A stretch of 64,000 bases of DNA, taken from Platerodrilus igneus (Eukaryota; Arthropoda; Insecta; Coleoptera; Lycidae). The notes under the pieces are model-generated. The model made no database searches, was not told the DNA's origin, and worked only from the letters and a program-made list of their open reading frames with translations. This document shows positions 32,850 to 45,136 of the stretch, piece after piece; the stretch's first letter is position 1, and the number at the start of each line of letters is the position of its first letter. Location of the stretch: NCBI GenBank assembly GCA_036346225.1, contig JARFIW010000500.1, positions 2,604,001 through 2,668,000 on the forward strand, written 5' to 3'. A program made the position numbers and the translations under genes.

Positions 32850-34279
32850 TTAGAAATGCCAGTAATTTCGCAATATTCATATGAACATCAAGACGCTAAC
32901 GTTGTACGCACCATTCTGAAATTGTATTTATTTGTAATTCACTATCTAAAACACAACGCAATTTTGCTTGAATAGTGCCTAATAGAACCATTGTGGTTTT
33001 TTCAAAGATATTAGAAACATTGCAAGTAGCTAGTGCTTCAAGAGTTCTAGCAGCACCACCCTTAGAAGTCTTTGAAGTACTTGAATTAGCAGTAACATGT
33101 GAATCAAAAGAATCGTGTAATAAAGTATGATGTCTATGAGAAGAACAATTATTACAACTGCCGTTAAAAGCGCAAACGCTTTTATGGTTATCTAGGCATT
33201 TGAAACAAAAACGGTTTTAACCGCATCGTAACGATTCGTAACATTTAATGTTCAAAATTTTAAGCATTCGTAGATTCTATGATCGCCCTTGCAATAAAAG
33301 CAAAACGATAGCATTTTTTATTTTCCCTTCGCAGAAGTCGAATTATTTTTGGTAATCAGTGATTTGTTTGGGTTGAATTTAAATTTAGATTGAAAAATTG
33401 TATTAGATTTTGAAGACTTTTCAAGTTTCAGATCTTCTTGAAGCTTCGAAGTTTTATTTTGTGGTTCAAAAATTGCAAGAGCTGTTCACAACTTGGAATT
33501 ACAGAGCCTACTTTCATGTCAAACGCACTTTGTGTTTGGTAATCTATATTACGGTAGCACAAAGAAAAAAGTAGAAAATCCGCTAGATCAGTTACATCTG
33601 GAGCTACCTTCATCGAACTTGCATTGAAATGAATGTTGATAAACTCAGAAACACAAACACTAGATTTGTATTGTAGAATTTTGTTTAAAAAGCAAGTCAG
33701 GAATACCGTATCGATCTACGAGCTTTTACTAGGCTTTATCGTACAGTTCCGGAAGTAATTCGAAATCGGAGATAATGGTTAAAGCTTCCCTTTTCAGTAG
33801 GGACCTAGAGTAAATAAATTTAGTGGGTTTAGGTAATACCGAATTTGTATCAACCAGATTAACGAAAAGGGTTCTAAATGTGGACCAGTTGGCTACTTGA
33901 GCGGAAAAAGTTGGAATTTCAGGTGGCTTTAAGAAGCTCAAAGAAGTAGAATCAGAAGTGACCGCTTTTTGGCTTCGAAAGTAGTAGCAGAAGCTACCTG
34001 TTCCGTTAGGTCCAAATACCTTACCCTAATGATATCTAACAAATCATTGAAGGCGGACCTATTTACTTTCACCTTAAGTTTGGTTTCAACAGATAAATTA
34101 TAATTTATAATTTCATCATGTAAAGCTTCGTAATTAATTTCGAGTTTATCTATGCCTAATATTTTTGTCTGACATTCGCAGAATTTGATGGAAATTGCAG
34201 TTTTTGCATAATCCGCAATTTCAGTCAACTGACTAAAAATGTTTTCTAATCTCGTCTCTAGTTGGTCTTTGGAAGTCAT
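32850..34279 (-). pseudogene. gag: BEL/Pao gag and protease start, decayed
   Basis: Gag pieces on the minus strand are 34279-33938 (IADYAKTAISIKFCECQTKI), 33941-33729 (PPEIPTFSAQVANWSTFRTLF, the BEL LP.I..F.G....W..F...F block) and 33613-33428 (QTQSAFDMKVGSVIPSCEQL). Zinc fingers follow near 33310 (CFYCKGDHRIYEC) and 33210 (CFKC...H....C), then HTLLHDSF. A protease-like VLDSELQINTISEWCVQR near 32920 lacks the Gly after Asp-Ser. The relic then runs into the truncated LTR, so pol is missing. It is a different copy from the BEL element at 55057. Confidence 0.75.
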
Positions 34280-34613
34280 TATTGAATTAAAAGTGACTCC
34301 TAGAAGTAAATATTTGTAAATTTAATAGTACAGCACTAGTAAAAGGAAACAGCGACAAACTTTGCGTTAAAAACAGAAAGTAGCCTCATTTAGAATAAAT
34401 TTAAACTTTCGAAATGAACGAGACTACGAGATTACAAATTTTTCGCACTATAAATACGAAATAGAATAAAAGCAAATAATAATCAGTGTTTGTAAACAAT
34501 GCTCTGATTATAAAAGATGTAAGCAAAACTCGTTGTCGTGGAAACGACTTAATTAAAGAATTGATAAACACCTGTTACACAAACATCATATATTGACCTA
34601 ATGGACAATAATT
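34280..34613. other. spacer upstream of the BEL gag relic
   Basis: AT-rich sequence without a recognisable LTR or primer site. It could be the leader of the BEL relic (minus strand), but I cannot show it. Confidence 0.3.
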
Positions 34614-36280
34614 TGATCATCATCATCATCAAGTCTTCAGTCCTAGAACTGGTTGGACGCGTACCCTCATTGTTTCCTAGTCTGAACCAACCTACACATT
34701 TCCCTGACATTTGCACAGTCTGCATCTATCACTATCTATGTGCGAAAGTCCGATCTCGGTCTACCTCTACCTCTCTTTTCCTATCTCTGCTTGTAGTATA
34801 TCCGGTACTATTCCTCAGAAATGCCTTAGAACGTATCTTGTCCTTCTATTTCTCCTATTTTTCATTTTCCACAGATATTTTTATTTAACTACTATTTCTA
34901 AAACCTATTTGTTATTAACTTTGTCTGACCATACTACCATCCTCATACATCTGAACCACAACATTCCATAAGGCTTCTATCTCTTTCTGTCTGCTTTTCC
35001 TACTGCCCCTATTTCATAGATGTACTGTGCTGTGCTCCACACTATGGTTTGAACAGTTTTCTTTTTGTATTTATGTTCGTTGTCTTTGAACATAGCTGCT
35101 GTTCTTTCTTGTTTAATGCAGTTCGGTCACCTTCTATTGTTTTACAGTTATATATCCTATTTCCCCGATATTTAGTGGTGTGTGAAGGAGGGTAAGCAGC
35201 CTTTGGCTGCCAAGTTCCCCCAGCATCTGAACCTTTGTCAAATTAAGTTTTTCCAATTTATCCTTTCGCACAATCAACATTAGTTAAAAATATTTCACAA
35301 CCAACTACTGTAGTTGTGCATAATAATCATCAGATTTAAAAGCAGTTATTTTTTCGTCATTGGGTTTTACATCTTGAAACCGGTTGGACTTGTCCCTCAG
35401 CTTATTTATGTTTTGAGCTAGCCTATACAGTTCCCTGCAATTCCCACAACAGCCGATATACATATACTTGTGATTTTCCAATGCTCCACCCGAAGGTACT
35501 ACATTGGCCAGGAAGCGAGTTTTTTTTACCTGGAAAATTTGGAATTTTGCCGAACCCTTGCTGTTCCAAGCAAGGTAGGGATCTTTAACGTGCGTGACAA
35601 CACCCACACACGGGACCTCCATTTTACCTCTCATCCGAACGAGGTGTATTTTTGTGAAAAATGCTCGCCTAACATTTTTCAAGCGGACCGTGTCGGGATT
35701 CGAACCCGGGACCTTGGGCGTAGTAGTCACACACATACCACTACGCCACGGAGCCGCCAACAGCCGATATACAGCTCGATTCCCTTCTATTGTTTTCTAA
35801 TTATACGCCCTATTTCACCGAGATTCAGTGGTATGTGAAGGGGGTTAAGCAGCCTGTGGCTGCCAAGGATCCCCCAACACTTAAACATTTGCCGAAATAA
35901 TAGTTTTCCAGTAAATCCTTTCACACAATTAACATTATTCAAGAATATTGCCCACCCAATTCTTGTAGTTGCTTATAATAATCATCATGTTTAAGTACAG
36001 TTACTTTCTTCATCATTAATTTATCCATCTTGTATCTGGCTGGAAGCGTACCTCCATTGATTTATATTCTGAGCTAGCCTACACATTTCCCTGAAAATCT
36101 CACATCCTACATCTTTCACCATTGGGTGCAGTAGTCTAACCTAGGTCTACCTCTGCTTCTCTTTTTTCTTATCTGTGCTTCTAATATATTCCGCACTATT
36201 TCCTCATGTCTTAGTATGTGACCTATCATCCTATCTCTCCTATTTTTTACTGTTTTCCACATACTGCTTTCTTCCCCTTG
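34614..36280 (-). mobile_element. RTE 3' part, copy D, with SINE
   Basis: In minus orientation it starts within the C-terminal domain near 36280 and ends in (ATGATG)n at 34614-34632. It has the same composite 3' structure as copy A: C-terminal end, UTR, second C-terminal end carrying a SINE at the same site, UTR, then a more decayed third C-terminal region (34680-34990). This shows the arrangement existed in a moving source element or was spread by duplication. Confidence 0.8.
35463..35757 (-). repeat. tRNA-derived SINE, full length
   Basis: It is the best copy of the family. The minus-strand head (35757-35690) reads GGCGGCTCCGTGGCGTAGTG (A-box-like), then GGTCCCGGGTTCGAATCCCG (B-box). A pair of GAAAAATG/CATTTTT blocks follows, then CACGTTAAAGATCCC and a 3' stem-loop with CTTCGGGTGGAG, ending TCACAAGTA. 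The duplication CAACAGCCGATATACA lies at 35447-35462 and 35758-35773. A- and B-box spacing fits a tRNA-derived promoter; the folded tRNA shape is incomplete, so it is not a tRNA gene. Confidence 0.9.
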
Positions 36281-36355
36281 TTGCGCTAAGGAAAACCAAA
36301 TAAAATTAGTTTTAATTATGTAAAACAGAAATTACAAACCATGATGTACTTCTTA

Positions 36356-36483
36356 AATACTCCCTGTATGTTTGTTGTGGTTTGTTTAGCATTCTTCTTA
36401 ATCTTCTTTGGGAATTAAACCACTCATAGTTTTTAAAATCATTTTTATTTACATTTCGATCCATGACCTAGGATCGTTGTCAA
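36356..36483 (-). repeat. snap-back repeat family, single copy
   Basis: The minus strand reads TTGACAACGATCCTAGGTC, then ATGGATCGAAATGTAAATAA, a T/A-rich link, then GTTTAATTCCCAAAGAAGAT and AACAAACATACAGGGAG. The same order is found at 45899-46015 on the plus strand. The function is unknown; the first part resembles terminal motifs of Penelope-like elements. Confidence 0.55.
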
Positions 36484-37759
36484 GATAATAAAAAAAAAAC
36501 AGGTAACCCATAAATATTTCCTTCAATGATGAAATAACTAACAGTTTTGCAATAAATAATAAAAGAGAATTACCGATTTTAAGAAGATAAGACCTATTGA
36601 TATATCCTTCGTCCACAAATATAAGCACTGCAAAAGCTTACCGTTAATTGTAGGGACATAAACGAGCCTTGTTGAATATTACTAACATTTTATGTCCGTA
36701 CGGGGAGGAACCTTGGTAGTTAAGGTGCAGGTCATCTTCCTGGTGTTCCCCTCTTCAACTTTAGCTGGATAGTATAGGCCTAGCCGACCACAGTACCTAC
36801 CAGAAAAGACTAACGTTTCTTCAGTTGTGTGTAGTATGCTTGGGTAACAGTTGACATCCCGTCAATTTCAGTGTTGGTGATCTGGGTACTAATACGGTAC
36901 CCGTCTTTGTCGAGATGTGCCAAATGCAGTTGGAAGTGTGAGGGCAGTTTGGGGTTTCCTCTGCCGTGCTCTTTCCCCAATCGCCCAGGTTGAGTACGGC
37001 ACTTTTTGCTTTAAATGTCATCAAGTTTCATGCGAATGAGCCATTTATTGGTTATTCTTTTGATTAGAGTAAAGTTAGGTAAATTCTGTAGTTTTATTTC
37101 AAACCTTCCCGACTAAACGCCATCTTCCCAGCGTGAATTTGGGTTACATTATAACAACACAACGTATGAGTCGTCAAGCCACTGCCACTACATGTTAGAT
37201 CATGGAGCCCGGTGTACCGTATAGAGGGCGTTTGGATCAGCCATCAGATCGGTTACACTACAAGGTGTAACTAGAACTACGTTTGTAACAATTTTAAAAA
37301 CGGTATTTGTTAACTATGCTTTTTCTACAACTATTCAACAAGGTTTTTAAAAAGTGGATTATATCCATTCAATAAAAATAATGTAGATTATTCAAAATGC
37401 ATACCTAACGAACAGTTAAATAGATAGATAGATAGATATATTAATAATAATAAGTACAAGTAATGCTAACAAATTATTTCATATTTTTAATACATGCTTT
37501 AATATGGAGTAGCAATATAAATGTTAAGATAAGGCACCTAAGAACAAAGAGTTCTGCATGTGCCGTATGAAGTGATTGAAGTACTATAATATTTCAATAT
37601 AGCATATTTGTAGGTTTATTTTACAGTTGGTGGTGCAACCGTCTACAATTGCTCTTAGGTTTTATTATTTTCAAAAATATATCTAGTAATTTTTTGCGGA
37701 ATCAAATCTAGAAACTAAACAGCATATTCAAAAAGATCTGCTGCCTTCATTTATTCTTA
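36484..37759. other. spacer with no recognised gene
   Basis: 36690-37260 has more balanced base composition and a 67-codon minus-strand frame (37024-36821), with no recognised motif. A short GATA repeat lies at 37421-37440. I see no repeat shared with other parts of the window. Confidence 0.4.
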
Positions 37760-38760
37760 GAGCAGTTGAGATAAACTAGATAAAGAAGAACTTGATTTAT
37801 TTTTAGAAACTTATTTACAAAATAAGGAATGGACAGGTGATATTCAGTCTAAAAATCTATATAAAATATGGCGACAATTAAAAGAGAATGTAAGACTGAA
37901 CAAGGTAATACAGTTTCAGAACAAAAGAAAATATAAACTACAGTTTCCCACAAAATAAATCACCTAAAATTAACATTTTAAGCATAGTAACAATACACCA
38001 CTGCTCTAATAGAAAATGAATGGAAAACACCAGAGAAAAATTCAGATCAATACTGCAAGAAGAAAGAACAGGAAGGATTTAAAGTACCAATGCCATTAAA
38101 ACACATTTTAATAAATCCAACGCCTCAAATGACAGATACCTCTAAAAAAAATAATTTTCCCAGCAGTTGTATCTTCTACATAATATAGAGAATATCGGAC
38201 AAATGAGCAAAATAGAAAAGAAATGTCTAAGAACAAAGTCAGAAAATGTTGAACACATTAAACAGCCTGACACAGAAGGTAATATACTAAGTGGTACAAG
38301 TACTTCAAAAAGTAGATATACAAAATGAAATGTTAAAGAAAAAGCGAAGAAAGCTGTTGGTGATTAATATTCTAATAGTTCTTCTGAAAATTACTCTATT
38401 TTTGACATACAGTATGCAGATGAAGACCTTGTTATAAGTAACCCTGACGCTTTGATAGTAGAAACTGGAAATTACGTTATTGTCAGATACGAGGGTGGTT
38501 ATTTTCTTGGTGAGCAATATAATAATTAGACAATGTTTTATAACTAGACATTAATATACCTATTTTAGGACAAATTATAAAACACAGTAAAGTAGGATCT
38601 GAAGTGAAATCATTGACAAAGGCCGGTCTTGATTGGAAATGGCGTTCAAAAAATGATATATTGTTTTACTTTAAAGAAGATATACTCTGCACAATTAAAG
38701 AACCAATTTTAAAAAATAGTAGAACAATTATTAGTGTTCCTGAGATGAAAAGTTGCATGC
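37760..38760 (+). pseudogene. decayed transposon-type ORF with a C-terminal KYEG-like domain
   Basis: The reading frame is interrupted often, but pieces look protein-derived: EELDLFLETYLQNKEW near 37785, EQEGFKVPMPLKHILINPTP near 38075, and a Ser/Lys-rich stretch near 38230-38380. Near 38425 comes DALIVETGNYVIVRYEGGYF, then EVKSLTKAGLDWKWRSKNDI near 38610 and IISVPEM near 38735. The last blocks follow a domain (VKYEG..F.G, then KSG..W.WP...D, then VPE) that I associate with insect transposon-encoded proteins of uncertain class. Tigger-like origin is possible but not shown. Confidence 0.45.
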
Positions 38761-38960
38761 CGGAAGAAATTTATTAAAGCTATTATGTTACTTTTTTGTG
38801 GTGTTCACTATTGCAGCAATGGGTGTCCATAACCTATGTCTATATGACCACCACTCACACAACTGTCAGTTGTTTTTAGGAATTAAAAATATTTTTCAAC
38901 TCTTAACTTTTTTGATAGTTGCACGAACACACTTTGTTAGTCGTTAAAAATTGTACATTT

Positions 38961-41812
38961 TTTATTTAAAACTTTGTCTGTCTATAGTATCTTTATCATA
39001 CGTCTGCAGCACCACATTTCAAAGGCTTATACCTTTTTCTAGTCTGCTTCTCCTACTGTCCAGGCTTCACAGCCGTACAGTGTTGTGCTCTGCACATATG
39101 TTTTAAGCAATCTTTTCCTTGTTTCTATGTTTGTAGTCTTTGAACACAGTTTGTTTGTTTTATATCTTTTGTGCTTTTCCCATCTTGAGTTATTTGACTT
39201 CCTAGGTAGCAGAAATCCTTAACCTCTTGTAAGTTCTCGTTACCTATTCGTATTTTTGCTTTTTGATTTATTTTCCCCTCTTTTGCATACTAGAACTTTA
39301 GCTTTATTTTTGTTAACTTTCATACCATATCTCTCCGTTAGAACTGTTTCCATTTCATTAAGAGCAGCTTCTAACTCTTCTTTGCTAGATGCTAATACCA
39401 CTATATCATCTGCAAATCTAAGCATATCAATCTTTTGTCCCTGCATAGTAATTCCAAATGTCTTCCTGCATTTGACAGTATTCATTGCCTCTTCTATGTA
39501 CAAGTTAAAAATTAATAGGGATAAGGCACATCCCTGTCTCACCCTTTTCCTAATATTTACTTCTCTACTTTCTTGCTCTAATTCTATTACCGCTGTTTTC
39601 TCTATGTATAAGCAATGTACTATCCGTCTATTCTTAAAACTCATTCCAATCTTTTAAGTATTTCGAACATTTTTTCCAGTTTACATTGTCGAATGCTTTT
39701 TCCAGATCTACAAACCCTATTTATACGCTTTCCCGCTTCTCTATTATTTTCTCCATTATCATCCTCAGAGCTAAAATAGCTTCCCGTGTTCCCCTGTTTC
39801 GCCTAAACCCCAAATTGATATTCTCCCAGTATTTCTTCAGCTCATTTTTCCATTCGTCTTTGTACAATTCTAGTTAATATTTTGAAACGTGTGCTGTCAA
39901 ACTTATTCTCGAAAATTTTCACATCTATCGGCGCCTCTTTTTTTTTGGTATAGTTATTATGATGTTACGTTTGAAATCTTTGGGTATCTCGTCTGTCTCA
40001 TACATATAGCAGCATACAAATCGGAAGAGACGTTCTGTTACTGCTTGTCCAGCGGCTTTTAGAGTTTCTGCTTGCACCTTATCTGTACCCAGCGCCTTAC
40101 CATTTTTCAGACTCTTTAATGCTAATTCAAACTCATCTCTAAGTATAGGATATCCCAGGTCATTCTTTTTAATGTCTGATTCCTGTTCTAATGCTCTTAA
40201 TTCCTCTCCTGAATATAAATTCCCTTTATATTTCTGTCATCTAGCTACTTTCTCTACATTTTCTATAATGACGTTTCCTCCTGCATCCCTTATATTTTTG
40301 TTATATGGTTTTATATCCCTAAAATTTCTTCTAATTGATCTGTATGCTTCGTCTGTCTTTCCTATTTCCATCTTAGTTTGTACCTCGTTGCACTTTTCAT
40401 CAATCCACTGTTCTTTAGCTTTCCTGCATTTGCGAATAATTTCCCATTTTATGGCTTTGTATTTCTGTTTTCCTGTTTCGTCTGATCTATTTTTATATTT
40501 TTCTTTCTTCTATTAAATTCAGGACATTCTTATTTATCCATGGTTTCTTATTTTCTTTTTGTATATACCTCAGAATATCTCTGGCTGTCATGTCTAGGCT
40601 GAATTTAATGTTATTCTATTCTGATTTTACTTCCTTAGTATCAGAAATTTTTCCGATATCTTTCAGCAATTCATTTGACTTTTCTTCAAATCTTTCGTGG
40701 ATATCTTTATCTTTTAGCTTCTCCAACTCAAAGTGCCTTTTTCCGTTCCTCTTGTTCAGATATTTAAATTTAAGTGCGGCCTTCATAATTACGATGTTGT
40801 GGTCAGTGTCTGTATCTACTTTCGGGTAGCTTCTACAGTCTTTTACTTGATTTCTAAACCGTTGTGTAACAATAATGTAATCTATTCGATATTTTCCTAT
40901 ATCTCCTGGCATCTTCCAAGTGTATCGTCTTCTAGCATGATGTTGAAATAATGTATTTGTGATGGTTAAGTTGTTCTTGTCGCAAAATTCTACCAGCCTC
41001 TTTCTCCTGTCATTTTTCGTGCCTAAACCAAATAAACCTACTATCGCTCCTTCCCTACCCTCCCCTTACCACTGCATTAAAATCCCCCGTAATTATTAAA
41101 TTTTCATATTCTTTTACGTTTCTTAGTATGTTTTCGATATCTTTGTAGATCGCCTCTACCTCTTCCTCACTGTAGCTAAAGGTAGGGATGTATACTTGTA
41201 TTAGTACTGTATTTACTGTTTTAGATTCAAATCTAACCATGAGTACACTTTTGTTCTTTTGTAAGTAATTTTTTACACAGCATCTTATCTTTTTTCGCAT
41301 AACTATCCCCACACCTAAATTTCCTTCCTCTGATCCTGTATGAGTTACCCTGAAGTCCCCACTCCAAAGCTCTCCCGCCTTTGGCCAGCGGACTTTGCTA
41401 ATTCCAACTATGTCTAGTGCTAACCTATCCATTTCGAGTTTCAGGTTCTCTAGTTTACCTACTTGTTTCATACTTCTGACATTTCACGCTCCGACTCGCA
41501 GAATGTTCGGATGTTCGGATCTTTTTCTATTCTTTCGGATCACATCCCCCGAAGTAGTCTCCTCCCGGAGATCCGAATGGGGGACTATTTTACCTCCGGA
41601 ATTTTTTACCCCAGAAGATGCCATCATGTTTAACAATTTCTGTACGCAGTGTACTTGGGAGGTACTGTGGTGGTTTCCCGTTGCCTTCCACATTGCAGTA
41701 GTGTGTCTTAGAATGTCATACCGACCCCTATGGTCTCTGCCACTCTAAGTAGGGCAAAACTGCTGCCCTCTTTCGAGGACCTGTCTTAGTCTGGTTCCTC
41801 ACTAAAGACCCG
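38961..41812 (-). mobile_element. RTE element, copy C, 3' truncated
   Basis: The 5' end at 41812 agrees with copies A and B. The endonuclease N-terminus (41471-41055) reads [20 protein letters not shown] and VLIQVYIPTFS, with Lys instead of Glu in the GISEVRW block, so a catalytic residue is lost. The C-terminal endonuclease at 40912-40616 keeps DTDHNIVIM. The RT frame 39644-39240 is open for 134 codons: RQGCALSLLIFNLYIEEAMN, MLRFADDIVVL and MKVNKNKAKVLVCKRG. The copy stops at 38961 in the WTDKVK region and lacks the tail. Confidence 0.85.
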
Positions 41813-42207
41813 ACTAATTTGGTTATACCTGTAGTTCGGCTCTTTAGCTCATTGAAACGCACAAGCCATTCTATTTGTTCTAGTATTTTAAAACGTCGTC
41901 AAGGTGCAGGTCCGTTCAGAATGGAAAAATTTGATAAAGAGATCAAATTATTCGAAATAATGTTTGTAATTAAATGAATCATAAATGCGACTATTTGTAT
42001 GCAGTGAGAGATTAAAATAATAACTTTCTACTTACAGTACGTTCGACCACGCTGGTAATGCCAAATTGTTTAACGAATGAATCTTCTTTTGTTTAGGACT
42101 GTATTTCATAGGTTGATTGCCATTCCAATAGCAATTATCACCAGTATTCTACAAATCCCAACAAGCGAATGTTTTATTGCCACTAAAAACAACGTATGTT
42201 ATGACCC
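41813..42207. other. spacer with no recognised feature
   Basis: Single-copy-looking AT-rich sequence between RTE copy C and the SINE. The phrase TAGTTCGGCTCTTTAGCTCA near 41830 and the small open frame at 42077 match nothing I know. Confidence 0.4.
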
Positions 42208-42496
42208 TACATGTGATTTTCCAATGCTTCACCCGAATGTACTACATTGGTCAGGAAGCGAGTTTTTTTTACCTGAAAAATTTTGAATTTTGCCAAACCC
42301 TTGCTGTTCCAAGCAAGGTAGATATCTTTAACGTGCGTGACAACACTCACACACGGGACCTTCATTTTACCTCTCATCCGATCGAGGTATTTTCGTGAAA
42401 AATGCTCGCCTAACATTTTTCAAGCGGACCGTGTCGGGATTTGAACCCGGGACCTTGGGCATAGTAGTCACACACATACCAACTACGCCACGGATT
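42208..42496 (-). repeat. tRNA-derived SINE, head slightly truncated
   Basis: The minus-strand head starts at TCCGTGGCGTAGTTGGT, about six bases short of full length. The B-box GGGTTCAAATCCCG, the CACGTTAAAGATATC block, the stem-loop ATTCGGGTGAAG and the tail TCACATGTA are all present. I found no target-site duplication, so one or both ends may have been altered after insertion. Confidence 0.85.
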
Positions 42497-42802
42497 GCTA
42501 TTGTTCACTGCGATAACTCACTCCACGCACTTGAGCAACTGTGTGCTTTGTTTGTAAGTGAAACGTGCAATGGGATATTCACGGTGTTTTAAGCACGAAC
42601 GACAACGACGTAGTGATCACAAATTAATGTCTGTTATTTGCAAGGTTAAAATAGGAATACAAGGGATATGTTCGACTTGGTTCGGGTTAGATCGTTTTGG
42701 ATAATGATAAATGTGTAAAACCCAGGGTGGCACTTAGCAATTTATGGAATATGTGAATTTGATTTATGTTACAAATTAAACTAAATACAAAGGACATTAA
42801 CA
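42497..42802. other. spacer, nothing recognised
   Basis: Short single-copy-looking sequence without repeats or coding features. Confidence 0.4.
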
Positions 42803-42820
42803 TTATAAATGCTCCACCCG
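42803..42820 (-). repeat. 18-bp insertion flanked by 14-bp direct repeat
   Basis: The duplication AAAGGACATTAACA lies at 42789-42802 and 42821-42834. Between the copies are 18 bases that read CGGGTGGAGCATTTATAA on the minus strand. The first 13 equal the inner part of the SINE 3' stem-loop. It looks like an extremely 5'-truncated retroposed copy. Confidence 0.6.
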
Positions 42821-42834
42821 AAAGGACATTAACA

Positions 42835-45136
42835 GCGACACGATTAACAACCAGAAGAAAATCACGGTAATTTTATTGGATCCGGCTCGAAGAACCAAAT
42901 TTTGTAGAGAACTTCGATAGAGAGCAACTGGTTGAGATATGCATAATTTCCTTGGTTGTTAAAGTAAATATAGTATACACAAAATACAAGAAAGAAAGTG
43001 CAGGCGTCAAAGATATTATCCTGTAGCTTGAAGAATGTAGTTGGCGATCTAAATAAAGATTAAAAAAAAATGACTGCGGAAGAGAAATGAGCACTTTAAC
43101 TCAAACAGAATCTCGCATCGCGTGCCTTGATGGTCGTAGAGTTGGTAAATCAGTGGTGATAAGCGGTATATAGTAATTGAAATGTGAATATAGGCCTTAG
43201 CGTTTCTCTCTTTCTTTCTACTAATAACAAAATGTACTGATTGCATTATAAACTACGATAATAAGCTAAATTGTGGATTTCGTTATTCTTATGTCTATTA
43301 AAATCAAGCATTTTATTTTTGCAAACACGGCAGAATAAAACGCTTACTTTGTGTTGAATAACAATTACTACCTGAACTAAAATTATAGACCCTAATAAGG
43401 AACTTAAAAATATTTTAAATTTTGTAACGAAATAAATTCTCTGAAGTACTAAAATAAAAGTTGCAAGCCTTCCTTAGTGTTTTTCGAAAGATAAATCTCA
43501 TAGTAATTTCATTCCTTGTAAGTTTATTTAGATTTTTATAGTTTGGAATATACTGCGCGCAACTTTTAGTAGTTTGCTACTAGTCGGTGTAACTTATTGT
43601 GAAATACCTTAAAATAATACCCGAAATATTAACTCTCTCGTATTTAAACAGGTCTTTTCGAAGTGATAATTAATGATTAAGCCTTTTAATAAGGAAAGTG
43701 GCTTAAAATTATGACTTTTCAAATACCATAACGTAATTTATGTATAGCTGGCTTTTAAGCTTTAATATTTTGTATCCAATAACGTTTTCAGATTTTGTGT
43801 CTATCATGTATCCTATAAGGAATTTATTGTCTTAGTATTGTATAGATTAACTTATTTTAAAATACCACGGTATTTATATTAACATTTTTTAGTAAATAAC
43901 TGCAATTTGCCTTTGTCGAGTAAAATTTTATTAGGACTATCTTAAACTAGATCCAAATACTCTAATATCAGTTAAAAATATTTCTAAAAGTGATACTTGC
44001 AGAATCCACAAAAACTCTCCTCTTAATTAAAAATCTTCTTATTTTAAATCGATCTACAAATCAGCTTTCAAGGTTCTTCATATTTAAATACCTCATTTCA
44101 AACAGCAGTTACCACAGTATATTTTTGGTTAAATCTTCCTTTCAATTATTTTATTAAAATAGTTTTATTTTGAGAAATTTTGCCTCTTCATCGTAATTAA
44201 TAAATTTCATTTTTTTATAAGTTACGTTTAAAACATCGCTTCTTTATTCATTACAACTTGATTAAATTACAGTATGTTTACTACATACTCAAATACTATA
44301 GCAACCGCTTGCGGTTAAATCAAAATAATATTTTGTGCTGGCATGAATAAAATCTAATCAATGAATAACCTCACAATGAATAAATGCTTCCTTTATATAC
44401 AAATTTATGTTTCCAGAAGCTTATTTGAATAGTGTAAAACATAATGATGTAAGGTTCTTGAAACACCCAATTAACATCTAAAATCGTCGAGTTTTATGAT
44501 CTAATTATCGTTCCAGCTATCCTGACGTGTGTTATTTATTCTTATTTCACATATACTATTATTGCGGCGTCGCATACTAATGCAAAAGACAATCGTTATA
44601 TATAGGTTATTCCAGGAATTTTACGGTTTATTTTCAATGTTCAAGCTGCTTCTAGGAATAAAATGTTTACTTATTAATGAGTTATACGATTTTGACGTAT
44701 TTTTAAATACCAATGACTCATATTTTTATATTTTAGAAAATTCTATGTTTATAATAAATTGCAATATCCAAGGAGTAATTAATTTAAAGCTTTAATTGAT
44801 TTTTAATACAAAAGGGTTCCGATTTATACAAATATTTGCTTTCGTTTCAGTACACCAAATTATTTATTAATTTTCAAGTTTTTAAATACACGTTGATTGT
44901 AGTTTTTCAAACTAAATGCTATAGCTGTACTCTTTTATGCTATTTACAGCAAATCAAATGCATTTTTATCACATATGTACGACAGAGGATATTCCCATTT
45001 TGTAATAAAAAAAACAAATCAGTGATGGAAATAACTTTACATCTTTATGACTAGATGCATCTGTAAATATTGTTAAAAAATTATCATTTTTTTAAAGTTA
45101 CTAAAGTGTTCCATTGCATAAAGTGTAAATACATGT
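42835..45136. other. long AT-rich spacer
   Basis: No gene, transposon domain or repeat shared with the rest of the window was recognised. It is very AT-rich from 43250 on. Open frames such as 44529-44795 and 44836-45054 are dominated by Phe, Ile, Leu and Tyr, as expected by chance in AT-rich DNA. Confidence 0.5.

Noticed and set aside
35690..35757. A real tRNA gene on the minus strand
   Set aside because: A and B boxes are good, but the region is the head of a dispersed SINE with target duplications, and the acceptor and anticodon arms do not close properly.
36700..36760. Pol III type promoter (TGGTAGTTAAGGTG, A-box-like)
   Set aside because: No B box follows at a suitable distance.
44529..45054. 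Hydrophobic open frames as membrane proteins
   Set aside because: AT-rich DNA gives Phe/Ile/Leu/Tyr-rich frames by chance; no conserved features or splice context.
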